Origin: Nautilus pompilius
Taxonomy: Eukaryota > Mollusca > Cephalopoda > Nautilida > Nautilidae
NCBI GenBank assembly: GCA_018389105.1
Contig: JACATO010001097.1
Span: 124,001 to 188,000 of the forward strand
Direction of reading: 5' to 3'
Length of the DNA: 64,000 nucleotides
Positions 24,701 to 36,604 of the stretch are shown here, piece after piece (within the stretch, counting starts at the first letter, position 1; every line of letters starts with the position of its first letter). The notes below the pieces were generated by a model, which made no database searches, was not told the origin of the DNA, and saw only the letters and a list, made by a program, of their open reading frames with translations. A program made the position numbers and the translations under genes.

Positions 24701-27700
24701 ACTGTCATTGCCTAATCAGGTCTCCCACACCACTGCTTAATCCACAGCTCCAAAGGATTTGAAGGGAGGTTGGAGGAAGACGTAAACCCATCCTCCTTTC
24801 CTCATGGATGAAAGCAGTTCTAAGTGGATTAAGTTTATGCTTGACAAATTGACAGGATGTCTTTTTTTATTTATTTATTTGTAGCCCCTTTCATGGAAAT
24901 TCTTTCCCCTCAACCAATAGAAATAAATGTCCCTTTATGCAGGTCAGACTTGTTTTTGGATTGTGCTTTCCTGGGGTTATTAGGTATCAAGAGAATAGAA
25001 GCAACTCCAAGGTAGTCCTAACATTTCAAGTGCATGCAGTGTTACCTGGATTCTGCTTATTGCCATTTTGTTTTATTATTGTTTTTATTATTAAAGGAAA
25101 ATTGGATGTGGCTGGTTATTTGAGTAACAAAGAAAAAGCTAATCAATCTAGAGGTATACGTAGTGCAGTCTCGGAAAAGCTGGCTGAGCGCAGGGATTTC
25201 TCTTAAAAGGTGATTCGGTGATAAAACCAAGTAAAACTGAGTGCAGCTGATTTGTGTCTGTTCATGTGTTTCCTTATTCCCATCAAGACACAACATTTCC
25301 AGGACTGTTTACTTTTCAGATCATGCTTTGTGATTAGTTTATCTCTCCCCCCCACCTCACTGACAAACCAGCTGGGGTCCCACAGCGTTGCTCCATCAAC
25401 TGTTGCTAGTCATAGGAAGATTTGGATTCTGACCCCCTCCCGACCCTTTCCCACTAATCGTCCGCCCCCTCCGACAATTTTTGAATTTAATGAATTCCAG
25501 TAACAAACAGCCAGGTAGAAATTATTATCAGAGTATTATTTATGCCTCAGGTGAGCAGTTTTTGTTTCTTAAGAGCTCTCAGCAACTCGTTGGATAGACC
25601 AGCTCCAGGTACCATCAGGAGGCCTCGTATGTCAAAAAAAAAAAAAAAGATGCAGAAACGAGTTTCTGAAGAATATAAATAGTAAAATTTCTTTATCGTT
25701 TCAAAAGGAAAATCTAAAGCCTGCTTTTGGTTTGTTGGGGAAGTAGTCATGATATAGACTGGTGAAGGGTTAAAATGAATTTCTTAAATTTGAAAATAAA
25801 AGTGCCCCCCTTTTTTTTGTATGTAAATTATATTAGTCTAAGTTCATTTATTAAACAGGGAATCTGATAGCGCTTTTGTGGAGATGATTACCGAAATAGT
25901 AGAAATATGCATAACAGTGGCTCCCTCCTTTGTGTATGGTATTAACTGCAGGCATTGGGGTACAGAGTGGTTGGAGATTAAGTGTTAGTCCTTTATGTTC
26001 ACCTGTTTCGAATTTATTTGATGAAACTGTAGATATAATGGTTTATTTACACTCTATGTAGAGGTGTGGGAAGGGAGGGAAATCATTTGTTTCTCTTCCG
26101 TTATCTCCCAGTACAGACCCGTTTCATTCTGATGGAGTCATGCACGGTAATGCACTTTTGCGTTTGTCACGTACCAGTGCTACAGTGTTGAATCTCTGTC
26201 GTTATCTCCCCTTACAGGTGTGCCACTGAACGGCCATGCTGGTGATCTGAAACATGATATTGCTGTTTCGGAGAGCAGTTCTCTGCCAAATGAGCTGATT
26301 CCATCAAAAGATAGCATTCGCCCTGCTGTTACTGGTGCTACCACCACCCAGTGTTGCACTTCAGCGATATCTAGTCTTCCAGAATCATTCATGCCAACGG
26401 CAGGATTCAATTCCCCTGCTGCCATTTTTTTGCACAGCAATGGCGAAAACATGGATGAACCAATCCTTCAGGTGAGTCTCACTTCCCCTCCCTTTTATTC
26501 CACTCTTTTCTGCGTAAATCACCTTGCTCGAGGTTTCTCGGAGCTTTAGATGTGAACACGCCACAGATCCCTAAATAATAATAATAATTAAAGGACACTT
26601 CTAGTGCCCAATCTGCCCGTGGCTGCAGTAGTCAGCAAGGAAACCGATGAACAGCTGGATTTGAATTTGAAGTTTACGTCAAGTCAGTAATAAGGGAGAT
26701 GTCAGCTGATAGTTGTCCTTGCTTCTCAGGTATTCTCACTCTCCAGTCACCAGAAATCAGTCCCTGTCATTCAGAACCCAAGCCCCAAAATGGCCGTTCA
26801 ATTTTCAAAAATAAGTTTCTACTGAAATCGATGCGTGACTGAAACAGGGAATGGTAGAAGAGTGGGAGTTACCAATGCCATTTTATTGAAAAAAAATATA
26901 TTGTATCAACATTTTTGTGTGCAACCGATGAGAGTGAAAGACAAGAATGCGGAGCCTACCGCTGGTCTCAAGATCGGCCATCATCTGCACTTGGTTCATG
27001 GTGCATTGGTATTTCCAGATATCCCTTAACTGGGGATTCACAGGGTTCTGTCCATCGCTGTGCGGCCCTGGAGAGAAACTGTGTTCTCAAGCAAACCAAC
27101 ATATCTGTAAGCTTACAAGTAGGGCCGATATCACAAAGCATGCTGTGTGGTGCCCCCATGACCCCTTGTGTGTGTGTGTGTGCGCGCGCACGCACTTCCA
27201 TTTACATGCATTATGGTTTTGGAGTTATAAGCATCTGGCTACAGGAAGTAGATTTCTGGCCATTCAGGCAGTCCAAGACGTGCTGAGTTTCCAACAGCAG
27301 TAAATGCACAAGTTTGAACATCACTGTGCATATCGATCGCGGGATTAAATTGCATGGAATTTCTTAGCTTGATCGCAGCCCGCGAAAGATGACATGTTTA
27401 AGAGATACCGTGTTCTGACGCACACTTTTATTACAGTACACCCCCCACACACACACACACACAGACAGACTGCGTATGCACAGCAAGACTAAGATGTGTA
27501 AGATTTTCGAAGACTTGTGCTAGGTGGTCGATATTCCTTTCTTTGTTTTTCCATCCATCGGTCTGAAGTACGGAGATGACTTAACGATTAAGGTTGCAAA
27601 TAGTGCCAAGGACAAACCCCATGGTAAAACAAGTGACATTCAAGAAAACATCCAGGAACCAACCTTTCGCCAGCGGTGAGCGATATCTGGCTGCTGGAAA

Positions 27701-30700
27701 ATGGACCGTCAAGCAGCTGGCAGTTGACAGATCAGTAACCAAATTGGAGATGACAAATCTGTCCCTAGTTGAACCAAGTCCTTACAACAGACACACTTAT
27801 AGTGATTATTCATGTTTTTTTAACGCAAACAATAATTTATGTTAAAGTTTGGGCAATTTGATTGTACACAAAAAAAAAAAAAAGTTTTAGATTTTTTTAG
27901 GTTTACATCGTAGTAGAGTGTAGCAGGGATTTTGTGCATCGAGAGAAACTGAATTATTCATCTATTTGTGAAATTATAGATGGGTAAGTTAAAGGTTCTT
28001 ATTCCTTGTGGGTGGGGTGAGATTTCATGGCTTCTCTCCACTGCTGCCGATTTGAAATAACATATTCAGAATCTGTTGTTGTTTACTACTTGTAAATTGG
28101 CCAAACTCTGACACTCAGGACAAGGGTTCCTTTGTTTAGTACAGGGCGATGGGAAAGCAGCTATGAAGTGGAGTACAGTCGACCCCCGCATAATCGCGGT
28201 TTGGCATTCGCGGCCCCGGTTATTTGCAGAATTTTCTTAGAACCTAACTAATAATTATTTGTGTAATCGCAAATATCTTCCGCGATTTTTTATGGCTTTT
28301 TTCGTGGCAATATATATTTTTTCACACTTTTTATTGCTAAATTATTAATAACAATATAATTTGCTAATTTTGTAATATAAATACTAATGTAAATTCAGCA
28401 AAATATCAATATAAAATAAATGCTATTGGCTGGAGGTTTGAAAGTAGCCAATCCGAGAGTGTCACCCATTTCTCCTCGCTGCTGCCCACGAGGCGCTGTC
28501 TCAGGCAGATGCAGCCTCGCATCATCCCAGTTTACCGCGTGTAGCTATCTCGAGTGTTCCTCTGAGTGTTGTATTTTTATTAAGTTATTATTATATATTT
28601 ACTTATATTTTTTATTGTATTTTGACGTTTATAGGCATTTTTATGGACCACGTCCAATATTCGCGGTTTTTCACTCTTCGCGGGTGCTCAAGGGACGTAA
28701 CCCCCGCGAATACCGGGGGATAACTGTATGTGTAGTCATTTTTGATTCCGTTCCTTGTGCTTTGTTGTTTTGTAGCGTAGTTCCCAAAACGACCAACGGA
28801 TGGCAGTTCTGTAGTTCCCAAAATGACCAACAGGTGTTGGCAGTAAATTTGCAAAAGTGAAACGTAATTTTTGTGTAATGGTTCTTTCAAACACCAAACG
28901 AATCTTTCTCATCAAGAAAGTGTACATGAATAATGGCAAATACACCACAAGATGAATGCTGTGAGGGCATTGATTAGCAGATTTGTAGATACTGGTTCCG
29001 TTGAGGATTATCAGTGATCATGTCGGTCAAAAGTGCTGGAGGAGAAGCTGTCAAAATATTTCAGATGCAGGGCTTCAGAGCCCTTCAAAACCGCTGTTTC
29101 GACTTTCTCAACAAACGAATGTTTCATATGGGAGGGAACGCGCATACCGCTTTAAAAGAGTTAAATTTTTACCCGTATAAAGTGAACGTTGTGCATGAAT
29201 TGAAAGCTGTAGACCTCAGTAAGTGAGTGGAATATTGCAACTGGTTTAAGAATTCTATTGATGTAATCGGCGACAACATATTGGGTTCTTGATGAATGCT
29301 GGATTCATCACTCTGGATATGTTAATAGCCAGAATACCAGAATTTGGTCCACTTCTAACCCTCATGAACTGTTTGAGAAGCTGCTTCATGATGAAAAGAT
29401 TGGTTTATGGGTGGCTATATCGGGCCTATATTTCTTGAAAAAACCATCATTTCAGAGCGTTATCGTAACGACATACTGTATGCTTTTATTGGTGAGTTAG
29501 ACGAAGAAGAAATCGAAGATGCCTACTTCCAGCAGGAGGAGCCACCGCTCACACATCTGCTCAATCGATGAAACTCTGTAATACTTTATTTGTAAGAGTT
29601 GATGTATTGAAATATTTAAATAAAAACATAATAAATTTTCTATTGCATAGTTACTTTTTTATCACCCTGTAGCATTATGGCTAGGGTTTTTGTGTGGCTC
29701 CGGCATCACATCTCTGCATTGTTGGTGTGGTTCATTCACCATAGCCAGTGTGGTTCTTGTAAGTGGTGGTGAGGGGTAATCGGTGCCTTAACAATGGAAC
29801 AGAACCACCTTTTTGTGTGTGTGTGTGAGTGTGAGGGGGGGGGGAGAGCTGGTAAACAGATCGCAGTCGAATCTGCTTCGCTTACTCTTCAGCTGACACA
29901 CTGGCACCACAAACCTGTTCGTTATTCTTAAATGAGTGGCAGACACTTCAGTTACTTTTATTGCAGAGATGCGGAAAGTTAACCCAGTGACGTTTGAGAA
30001 CTAGTCTATTGGCTATAATTAACTGAAAAGGTTTAGTCTGCATTCATTGTGTCTTTTTCTCACCAAGAGTGAATCTGCTTATGTATAGAACCATCGCCGA
30101 TGCTGTAGAGTTAGGCACACAGCGTCATTTTTCTAGAAAGTGCAGTGTTGGAAGCACATGCTGGCCAGCCAGTAAGTCTGTGTCGCTCTTGATTTTTTTC
30201 TTCCCCTGCTGTTGATCGGCTTTGTGCATCAGAAAAACTGATCTGTGTGGGGAGGAAGGTGTGACCACTTTCCTGGATGTACACACAACATTACTGACTG
30301 TGAAGTCTGCAATGACTACTACTGCTTTCAGCTGGTGCAGTATCAAACTTCCTAAGCTGAGGTGCTGCAACAGTATCTGCATCAACTTCGGGTTCACCAG
30401 AGGTGGGGGGAAGCTGTTGGTGGCTGACGTGAATAAGGGCTAACCGCTTCCTTGATGCAGTATTCCTAATGGTGGCTTTTGATTTTCAGAGATGAGCCGC
30501 CTCTGGGTGTGTGAAAGCTTGGAGAAAGATCGCCACTGACTCAACCTGTACGAACACCTGATAAGAACGGGCAGATTTGTGTCAGTGGTGTGGGTGAGCG
30601 TTTGGCAAGGGTTAAAGAGATCTTGCCTTTACTAACTCCTCTCTAAATTTGCAGTACACTGAGCCATCTTTGGGAATACCCTCTTGACTGTATTCGATCA

Positions 30701-33700
30701 TAATTGCCACATCCTGTGGAAAAGAAAAACGAAGCAAGATGAAATACCTCCAGAACTGTTATGCGGGCTTTGGATCTTGGCTTATTATGTTTAGCTGAAT
30801 CACCATCATCTGAATAAGATGTAATCTTACTCCTTTGGTGTCTGCCCTTTGTTTGGAATCTGTCTTTTGTTTTCGTTTCCCTGACATCCTTATGTCATAA
30901 CTGAGCTGCTGAATTCCTGTCAGATCGGAGACTGTTAGAGATGGGCTAACACGGAGAATAACAGCATCCAGATAAACATAGACTAAAAGGAATGATGGGA
31001 CCCAAAGATATGTTCGACAACTCTGAATTATAAAGAAATTGGCGCTGGGGTTAATGAATTAAAACATTTTTAAAATTTGATCACTGCCGATGTTTGAGAG
31101 GAGTCAAGAGGAAGCCCGTTTCGTTGTATAACTGCTGTACATGGACTGCCATTGTTCGCATTCCTGGTGATGGGTTCCATTCTGTGAAAGGCAGGCTGTC
31201 ATCCATGATTGGTCACTATGCCATGTTGTTTCTCTCTCTCCTGCCAGGATAACATGGGACAGACAATGGGTAGATTACTGCTGATATGGAAACTTTATTT
31301 TTTAGTGTCCAAAGAACTCAAGCACAATTTTAATAAGCTAAAGACTTATTTTTCTATTTCTTTTAAAATGAGGAGAGTTGAGGCTTAATGTTGGAGCTTA
31401 TCTTGCAGCTCAGTCTTTTAGAGCGCCAGTCTGCTTTTAGCATTTCTCTCATTGTAGCCATTAGATTAGCAGAGAACGTTGCAAGCTTTAGAGATGATGA
31501 GTGTGTTTCCATATCCGTGCACAATAATGGCAAGCTTTGTTTGACAGGCATATGTTATGGTACCCGTTTGTTTTTTTTTCTTTTCCACCAGTTTGGTTGC
31601 TGGGCTGCCAAGGACAAACATGAATCACAAGCATTGCAGGTGTGACAAGGTGAAGACGTTGACAAGAGCTTTGTTCCCATTCGCAACCTTGCAGCAGAGT
31701 TGTGCATTGCCCCTTGCTTGACACTCTGAACGTGCTGCACCTGATACCTCAGAATAAATACCTGTGCAGGTAGAATAACAGCTCCCAGGGCTATGCATGT
31801 CATTGACAACAAAAGAACTGAGGAAATTTAGGTGGGAACTACTGCAGTGAAATTGTTGGAGCTCATATGTGCATTTGTGGTGGTGGTGGGAGAGTTCTCT
31901 TTCACAGTGGTTGCAGTTCTTCACTCTGATGCATATGTTCACATGCGTTGGTTGACCCGAGAACTTGCAGCCTAACACGGCAAGCTCAACAACTCGACCT
32001 TACGTTCTGCTCTCACAAAGAAAAGAACCGGCTTTGTTGAAGCATTTCGTTTTGCTGAAGTGTGGTTGTCGGGTCGCGTGGCTATATGGGAACACACCAC
32101 TGACAACTGGGATCAACAGACACGGGCACAGATTTCTCCAGTCTAAGAGCTGCTATCCCGAGCGCAGACTGCTGCATGACCTCAGCGATGCAAGCAGAGT
32201 TTGCAGGAATAAGTTGGTTCCTTGACAAATTCTAACATTGGGCAGGCTGACGTGACACAGAAATGTGATGGCCGTTTTTCAGTAACGTCCAGCGGCTTGC
32301 ACCACACCTCCACACTTCCCTTTGTCACGGAGAGGTGGATTATCAGATGGAGCTGTCATCTCTTTGTTTTACCACATGCAGACAATGAAGACCCGTGAAG
32401 ATGAACATGGCATTTTTATTTTACATTCTATAGTTAATTGCATGATGGTCAGTCATGTGATATGAATAAGCATCCTTATAGCTATGTAAGTTTACTGGAA
32501 AGCGCCACTCAAGAATAGACGGTTAAGAACTCATTTTTCATATTAAACTTTTTCTGCAGTTTTTATTTAAACACTCTTACTTGTTATTTTAATCTGAAAT
32601 GTAAAGGTTTTATACGCATTGAGCCTTCAGCTTGTTTACAGTGGGTGAAAGATAATTCTTTCATTTACTCCATCAGTTAGTTTCATTCTTCTCACACCTG
32701 CTTCCTGCCTTTTCTCAGCTGGTAACATTATGTATTGTTCTTCAGAGCCCTGTTCCCCTGTCTGCGAGTAGCCTCGGCCCAACCTCTGGCGCCCTGCAGG
32801 CATCTTTCCTGAAGATCTACTACCCAGACTCCAGGGATCTTTCCGTGGCTGTTGGCGAGGTTTTCAGCTGTCGATGGATGAACTGTGACAGGAAGTTTGT
32901 GTACCTGGACGACCTGGTCAACCATGTGAATGACCAGCATGTGAGGGTGGAGCGTCCAGAAGTAGAATATCAGTGCAAGTGGGAAGGTTGTCCAAGAAAA
33001 GGAAAAGGCTTCAATGCAAGGTAATTCCATGTTATCGCAGGTATTTGTGGCCTGCACACTCAGAACTGAGCTGAATATCTGAGAGCTTGGTTTCAATACT
33101 CTTTCATTTTTTCCATTTTGCAGGTACAAGATGCTTATCCACATCCGGACCCATACCAACGAGAAGCCACACAAATGTCCGCTGTGTGGCAAGTGCTTTT
33201 CTCGACTAGAAAACCTCAAGATACACAATAGGTCACACACAGGTACATATGTCTGTCAGTACACTGTCATGCTGCTTAATTAGCTCGACAATTTCTAAAG
33301 GATTTATAGTTTTCAGATAACGTTAGTATTAGGCGGACACAATATCAAGGGAGATAACTCAAATACCACTATTATTTGGTTTAATGTTCTCGTGCAAACA
33401 TATTATCCATATTATCCGCTGGTTGTGCACCTGCTGACACCAGGGAGAGAATGGAGCAATGTGGAGTCACTTAGCCTGCTTGCTTTTCTCTGTTATTACT
33501 GGAGGAAATACAGGCTAATTATTTACTCTCTACAGATCGCTTGTCCACTTTTTAAAATTAGTAAATTAAGTTACATTTTGGAAATTATCATTTTTATTTT
33601 TTTGTCATTAGCTCTTATTTACAACAAATAGTTGGCTTTTATTTTAACTCGCTTGGATGTTTGCACAGTTCTAGGAACTGTCTAATAAAAAGAGCAGCTT

Positions 33701-34612
33701 ATTTTGAATTCTGTAATTTAATTAGCTACTGGGGCCCTTGTCTTTGTGCTTAAACAAAATCCGGGCTGAGAAATGTGGTGTTAGAACAAATGATCAACTA
33801 GATATGTAAGATCTGTGGCAGAGAGAGAACTAGGAAGGAGAGATGGGATGAAGAGAAAGTGTGTTGGTAAGGTGAGTTTCCATGCAAGAAAATGGTTAGG
33901 TACCACAAAGGATTTTAATTTTTTTTATTCATCTCCTGTACAGTTAATGACTTGTCCCCCCCCTTTTTTTTACCGTTTTCTTTTTTAACTAGGAGAGAAG
34001 CCCTATGTTTGCCCAGTGGAGGGCTGTAATAAAGCTTACTCAAACTCCAGCGATCGGTTCAAGCATGTCCGCACGCACCAAGAAGAAAAACCCTACATCT
34101 GCAAAATGCCAGGATGTAATAAACGGTACACGGATCCCAGTTCCTTGCGGAAGCACATTCGGACACATGGTCACTACTTCCGCAAGGAGCAGAACTCTCA
34201 AGGAAAATCCAAACCCTGCCTGCCGCCCGCTCTCTCTTCGCTGCCAATCCAGAACCGGACTTTCTCGTTGCCGCCATCCTGCTTGATGAATCCTTCACTG
34301 AACACATCAATTATTTCTGTTCAGGGTGGCGTGGTGCCCCTGACAGGCCTCACGTCCAACCCCCTGCTTTCATCAACGATGCTCAACGCGCCGATCAGCA
34401 CACAGAGCACATCCACCCAGACAGAGGCACTGGCGGTGCTGCCTGCATCGCCACAGAAAAGTGATGTTGGCAGCGACTCGCTGGAAGCTGACGTGAAATG
34501 TCAGGACAGTCCGCTGGACCTGTCCACAAGCCCGCTGTCTGCTCACACCAGTGTGGAAGACTCGCCTGTCGACTGCAGTAGCCACTCGGCGAAGTGGGAT
34601 CTTCTCCACTAA
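21659..34612 (+). CDS. GLIS2: GLIS2-like Krueppel zinc-finger transcription factor (5' incomplete; five exons)
   Basis: A nuclear DNA-binding regulator of the GLI-similar family. Exons: 21659-21764, 26218-26471, 32746-33020, 33124-33242 and 33993-34612, giving 457 residues (human GLIS2 is about 524). All introns are GT-AG and phases agree across every junction. Numbering from the first residue in the window, finger 1 is C162-x4-C167-x12-H180-x4-H185 and is followed by four more C2H2 fingers. Finger 2 keeps the [20 protein letters not shown] signature and finger 3 [19 protein letters not shown], both typical of GLIS2 rather than GLIS1/3. Finger 5 has [18 protein letters not shown]. The C-terminal region is Ser/Pro-rich and contains PLDLS, the consensus CtBP-binding motif. 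A first exon with the start codon is missing from what I could find. A possible poly(A) signal is AATAAA at 35364-35369. Confidence 0.93.
23860..23950 (-). repeat. Possible tRNA-derived SINE fragment
   Basis: On the minus strand a tRNA-like order appears: TGACT-AACA-AGTCA resembling a shortened anticodon stem, then GGTCAGTTCGAATC, a close B box. The A box is weak. No tail or target duplication could be defined. Confidence 0.4.
26202..26217 (+). promoter_or_regulatory. Splice acceptor built from the GTTATCTCCC motif
   Basis: The polypyrimidine tract and AG of GLIS2-like exon B read GTTATCTCCCCTTACAG. The TTATCTCCC part (26202-26210) is one of six exact copies of this 9-mer, counting both strands, in the window. 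Confidence 0.6.
26218..26471 (+). CDS. GLIS2: GLIS2-like exon B (Ser/Thr/Ala-rich linker)
   Basis: Acceptor CCTTACAG|GTGTG, donor CTTCAG|GTGAGT; 254 bases, phase 1 to phase 0. It encodes a low-complexity Ser/Thr/Ala/Pro region between the N terminus and the fingers, with no recognisable domain, as in vertebrate GLIS2. Confidence 0.85.
27167..27193. repeat. (GT)n(GC)n microsatellite
   Basis: GT repeat passing directly into a GCGCGC run, a potential Z-DNA-forming tract in the GLIS2-like intron. Confidence 0.85.
28176..28726 (+). mobile_element. 551-bp TA-flanked MITE, copy 1
   Basis: Starts CAGTCGACCCCCGC after TA (28174-28175) and ends GGGGGATAACTG before TA (28727-28728). Ends rich in CGCGG/CCGCGA resemble pogo/Tigger-type termini. 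There is no coding capacity. It is the reverse complement of 38088-38638 along its whole length, with modest divergence, and both copies are 551 bp. It includes an ATTGG...CCAAT inverted pair near 28424-28453. Confidence 0.9.
28800..29671 (+). mobile_element. Mariner/IS630-type transposon relic
   Basis: A decayed transposase (28878-29571) is flanked on the left by GTAGTTCCCAAAATGACC and on the right by AGTTACTTTTTTATCACCCTGTAG, which look like worn termini but no longer pair well. The left side contains an imperfect tandem duplication of about 35 bp (near 28773 and 28811). It sits directly beside MITE copy 1. Confidence 0.6.
28878..29571 (+). pseudogene. Decayed mariner-type (DUF4817/DDE) transposase
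   Basis: Fragments in shifting frames follow the order of this transposase family. They are an N-terminal helix-turn-helix ([19 protein letters not shown], then [14 protein letters not shown]), a second HTH ending [16 protein letters not shown], then VEYCNWF. A DDE-region piece follows, [20 protein letters not shown] with WVAISG. Last comes [12 protein letters not shown], where the usual FQQDGAxxHT has decayed to [10 protein letters not shown]. Several stops and frameshifts make it non-functional. Confidence 0.75.
32746..33020 (+). CDS. GLIS2: GLIS2-like exon C (zinc finger 1 and first half of finger 2)
   Basis: Acceptor TGTTCTTCAG|AGCCC, donor GCAAG|GTAATT; phase 0 to phase 2. It encodes finger 1 (CRWMNC...HVNDQH) and the first half of finger 2 ([16 protein letters not shown]). 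The intron splits finger 2 inside FNA-R-YKML. Confidence 0.95.
33124..33242 (+). CDS. GLIS2: GLIS2-like exon D (rest of finger 2, finger 3)
   Basis: Acceptor CCATTTTGCAG|GTAC, donor CACACAG|GTACAT; 119 bases. It encodes [18 protein letters not shown] and the third finger [21 protein letters not shown], a CX2C finger as in GLIS2. Confidence 0.96.
33349..33357 (+). repeat. GGGAGATAA motif
   Basis: One of six exact copies in the window; context CAAGGGAGATAACTC. The others are 26101-26109 (-), 26202-26210 (-), 36077-36085 (-), 56915-56923 (+) and 63768-63776 (+). Confidence 0.7.
33993..34612 (+). CDS. GLIS2: GLIS2-like exon E (fingers 4 and 5, C-terminal tail, stop)
   Basis: Acceptor TTTTTAACTAG|GAGAG; ends at TAA 34610-34612. 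Finger 4 is [20 protein letters not shown] and finger 5 [20 protein letters not shown]. The tail is about 150 residues, Ser/Pro/Leu-rich, with [10 protein letters not shown] about 40 residues before the end. Confidence 0.97.
34509..34523 (+). other. PLDLS motif (predicted CtBP docking site) in GLIS2-like tail
   Basis: Codons for P-L-D-L-S in the context [12 protein letters not shown]. PxDLS is the established CtBP-binding consensus, and vertebrate GLIS2 is reported to bind CtBP1. That this site works here is inference. Confidence 0.6.
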
Positions 34613-36375
34613 ATGGCGCCACTGCCACCACAGCAACTTTCATTTGTTTTGTCACTGTTACCAAAGAAAGAGAACTATATCAGAAGTTACTGACGTTTTT
34701 ATCTCCATGTTATCTGTATATAGATTGCTTGTAAATATGACTTGACTTACTAACTACACATTCACTGTAGCAATGTTGCTGATTTGCCTTTGGAATGCTG
34801 TTAAATGCAATAGACTATTTATTATTATTATTATTATTAACATTCTTTTACTTTAGTTATAACGCTGATGCAGAACTGACCTTGTAAAAATCTTGTCCAC
34901 ATGATGGCATTCAACTGTTTAACCATGATAACATCTTGGCAGACATCACCATAACAACCAAGAACAAACACTACATAGTATTGGTCAACATACATAATTT
35001 AAAAAACAGGAGTGTTTTTCTTTCTTGGAACTTGAAATAATTACTTACATTACTTAGGAATGGGTCTAGTTTCAGAATTTATATATATATAGATGTTAAC
35101 CTTTTCCACATCGCATCCATGACTTCTGATATCCATTGTCTCCGTTCTGTACCTGATGGGTTGAGAATCAAGGGGTCTGGTGTCAATACAAAAGACTAAA
35201 ATGAACAAATCAACATTGGAGCCGACTGTCACATCCCATAAAAATATGATTAAACTGAAATTGGACACAACCCTCTCGATTCTCTTCTCAGCTGATGATA
35301 TTGTGTATATGATCTGAGCATCCTCGTTCACTGGTTTTTCTTCTCATGAGACAACATCCAGTTAATAAAATTTTCATTTTTTTTACAGACAGGACCTCAG
35401 CAACAAAAAAAAAAAATTGCGTAAGGGGAGATTATCCGTCTAGTATACCTTGTATTTATCACACTGTAACTCTGCTAAATGCACTGGGCATATGAAAAAA
35501 AAAAATTCTTTTTCTCAATTTAAATAGGTAACTGAATACAAACACAAACTGCTTGTGCAGTATCCAATATTGAGGAGGATAAATAAACCTGTCACAGGCC
35601 CTAAACATAATACTTGAGTGTTGACCCCATGGTACCACATTTAGCAGCTATATTCAGTACTATTATAAAAATTGACTGGAATATTTAAATACATTTATGT
35701 TATGAAAAGCTGAAAATTATTTTTTAATAAAAGTTCTCTAAAGTATTAGATATCAGTTGAATTCTCCTGACAGTTAAGAATTCCTGTCATTATTACATGA
35801 GCTAATTTATTTATGTAGGAAAATCTCTTGTGTCAGTTGGATTCTGATAACAAATCCATAGGTAGTGTTCAGAAAGCTTCTGCAAGATTTCTAGAGGCAT
35901 CTAGAACAAAGAGGAAGCTGGCATTTAAGAGACTATTTGTAATGGGGGACTCTGCAGTAGCGCCCAGTCAGTCTCCCTCTGCTGCTGAAGCCAGCCAAAC
36001 AATTATTGGTCAAAATGGATGGACTCGTTACAGTTTGTTTTTTCAAAGCACACGTACATTTAGGCAAATCTTTGAGTTATCTCCCTTAGGCCACAAGTAA
36101 CAGGTCTCAGGTGGTAAGCGGAAACAGCTAGCAGCCCGTCGTTGCGTTGCAAAGAAAAAGAGTTGAACAATTTTCTCAAACGGTATCTGGACAATGACTA
36201 TTATTTCAGACCGAGTCCACCTGCCACCACCCTCAAGTTTTGTCTTAGTACAAACAGATCATTCTGTTCTTAAAAGTTCCAGGATGGTAACCATAATGCA
36301 GTTCAGAAGTTCTTTTTGAAACTTTGTTACATAAAAGTGGCAAGCAATAACATTTCAGTAGCCTTTTAAATTACT

Positions 36376-36381
36376 TTTATT
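36376..36381 (-). terminator. Candidate PAM16 poly(A) signal AATAAA
   Basis: First AATAAA on the minus strand after the PAM16 stop, about 225 bases downstream. Confidence 0.45.
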
Positions 36382-36435
36382 ATCCAAACAACTATGATAA
36401 TTTTATCACTTTTTTGTGTCTGTACAAACGATATT

Positions 36436-36455
36436 TACACACACACACACACACA
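36436..36455. repeat. (CA)n microsatellite
   Basis: Short CA tract in the PAM16 3' region. Confidence 0.85.
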
Positions 36456-36604
36456 GGTAGGCCAGCTGTCTCATCATGATGCATTATTATCTTTCCAGCT
36501 TCATTCCCAAGCAGAGCCCATAAACAACTGCGACAATCATGGGGATATCTACGCAGCATAACATTATTATAACAGTCTTCTTGCCACCTAGAGTATTTCC
36601 ATTA

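Larger units (their letters stand above)
21765..26217 (+). other. GLIS2-like intron A-B
   Basis: 4.45 kb intron. It holds a tRNA-like SINE fragment near 23860-23950 and a TTATCTCCC motif at 26101-26109. I recognise nothing else. Confidence 0.6.
26472..32745 (+). other. GLIS2-like intron B-C
   Basis: 6.3 kb intron carrying a GT/GC microsatellite near 27167-27193, a CA tract near 27443-27464, MITE copy 1 and a mariner-type relic. The remaining parts (26550-28170 and 29680-32740) show no exon or repeat I can name. Confidence 0.6.
34613..36604. other. GLIS2/PAM16 convergent intergenic region
   Basis: 2.0 kb between the two stop codons. It contains a TTA trinucleotide tract near 34818-34836, a candidate GLIS2-like poly(A) signal at 35364-35369 (others near 35582 and 35725), a GGGAGATAA motif on the minus strand at 36077-36085, and a PAM16 poly(A) signal (AATAAA on the minus strand, 36381-36376). 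Confidence 0.7.

Noticed and set aside
30125-30443. Overlapping open frames of 73-90 residues on both strands
   Set aside because: No splice support, no conserved motif, inside a GLIS2-like intron; likely chance.
31625-31978. 117-residue minus-strand open frame
   Set aside because: High Cys, His and Ser content typical of random frames; no motif or splice context.
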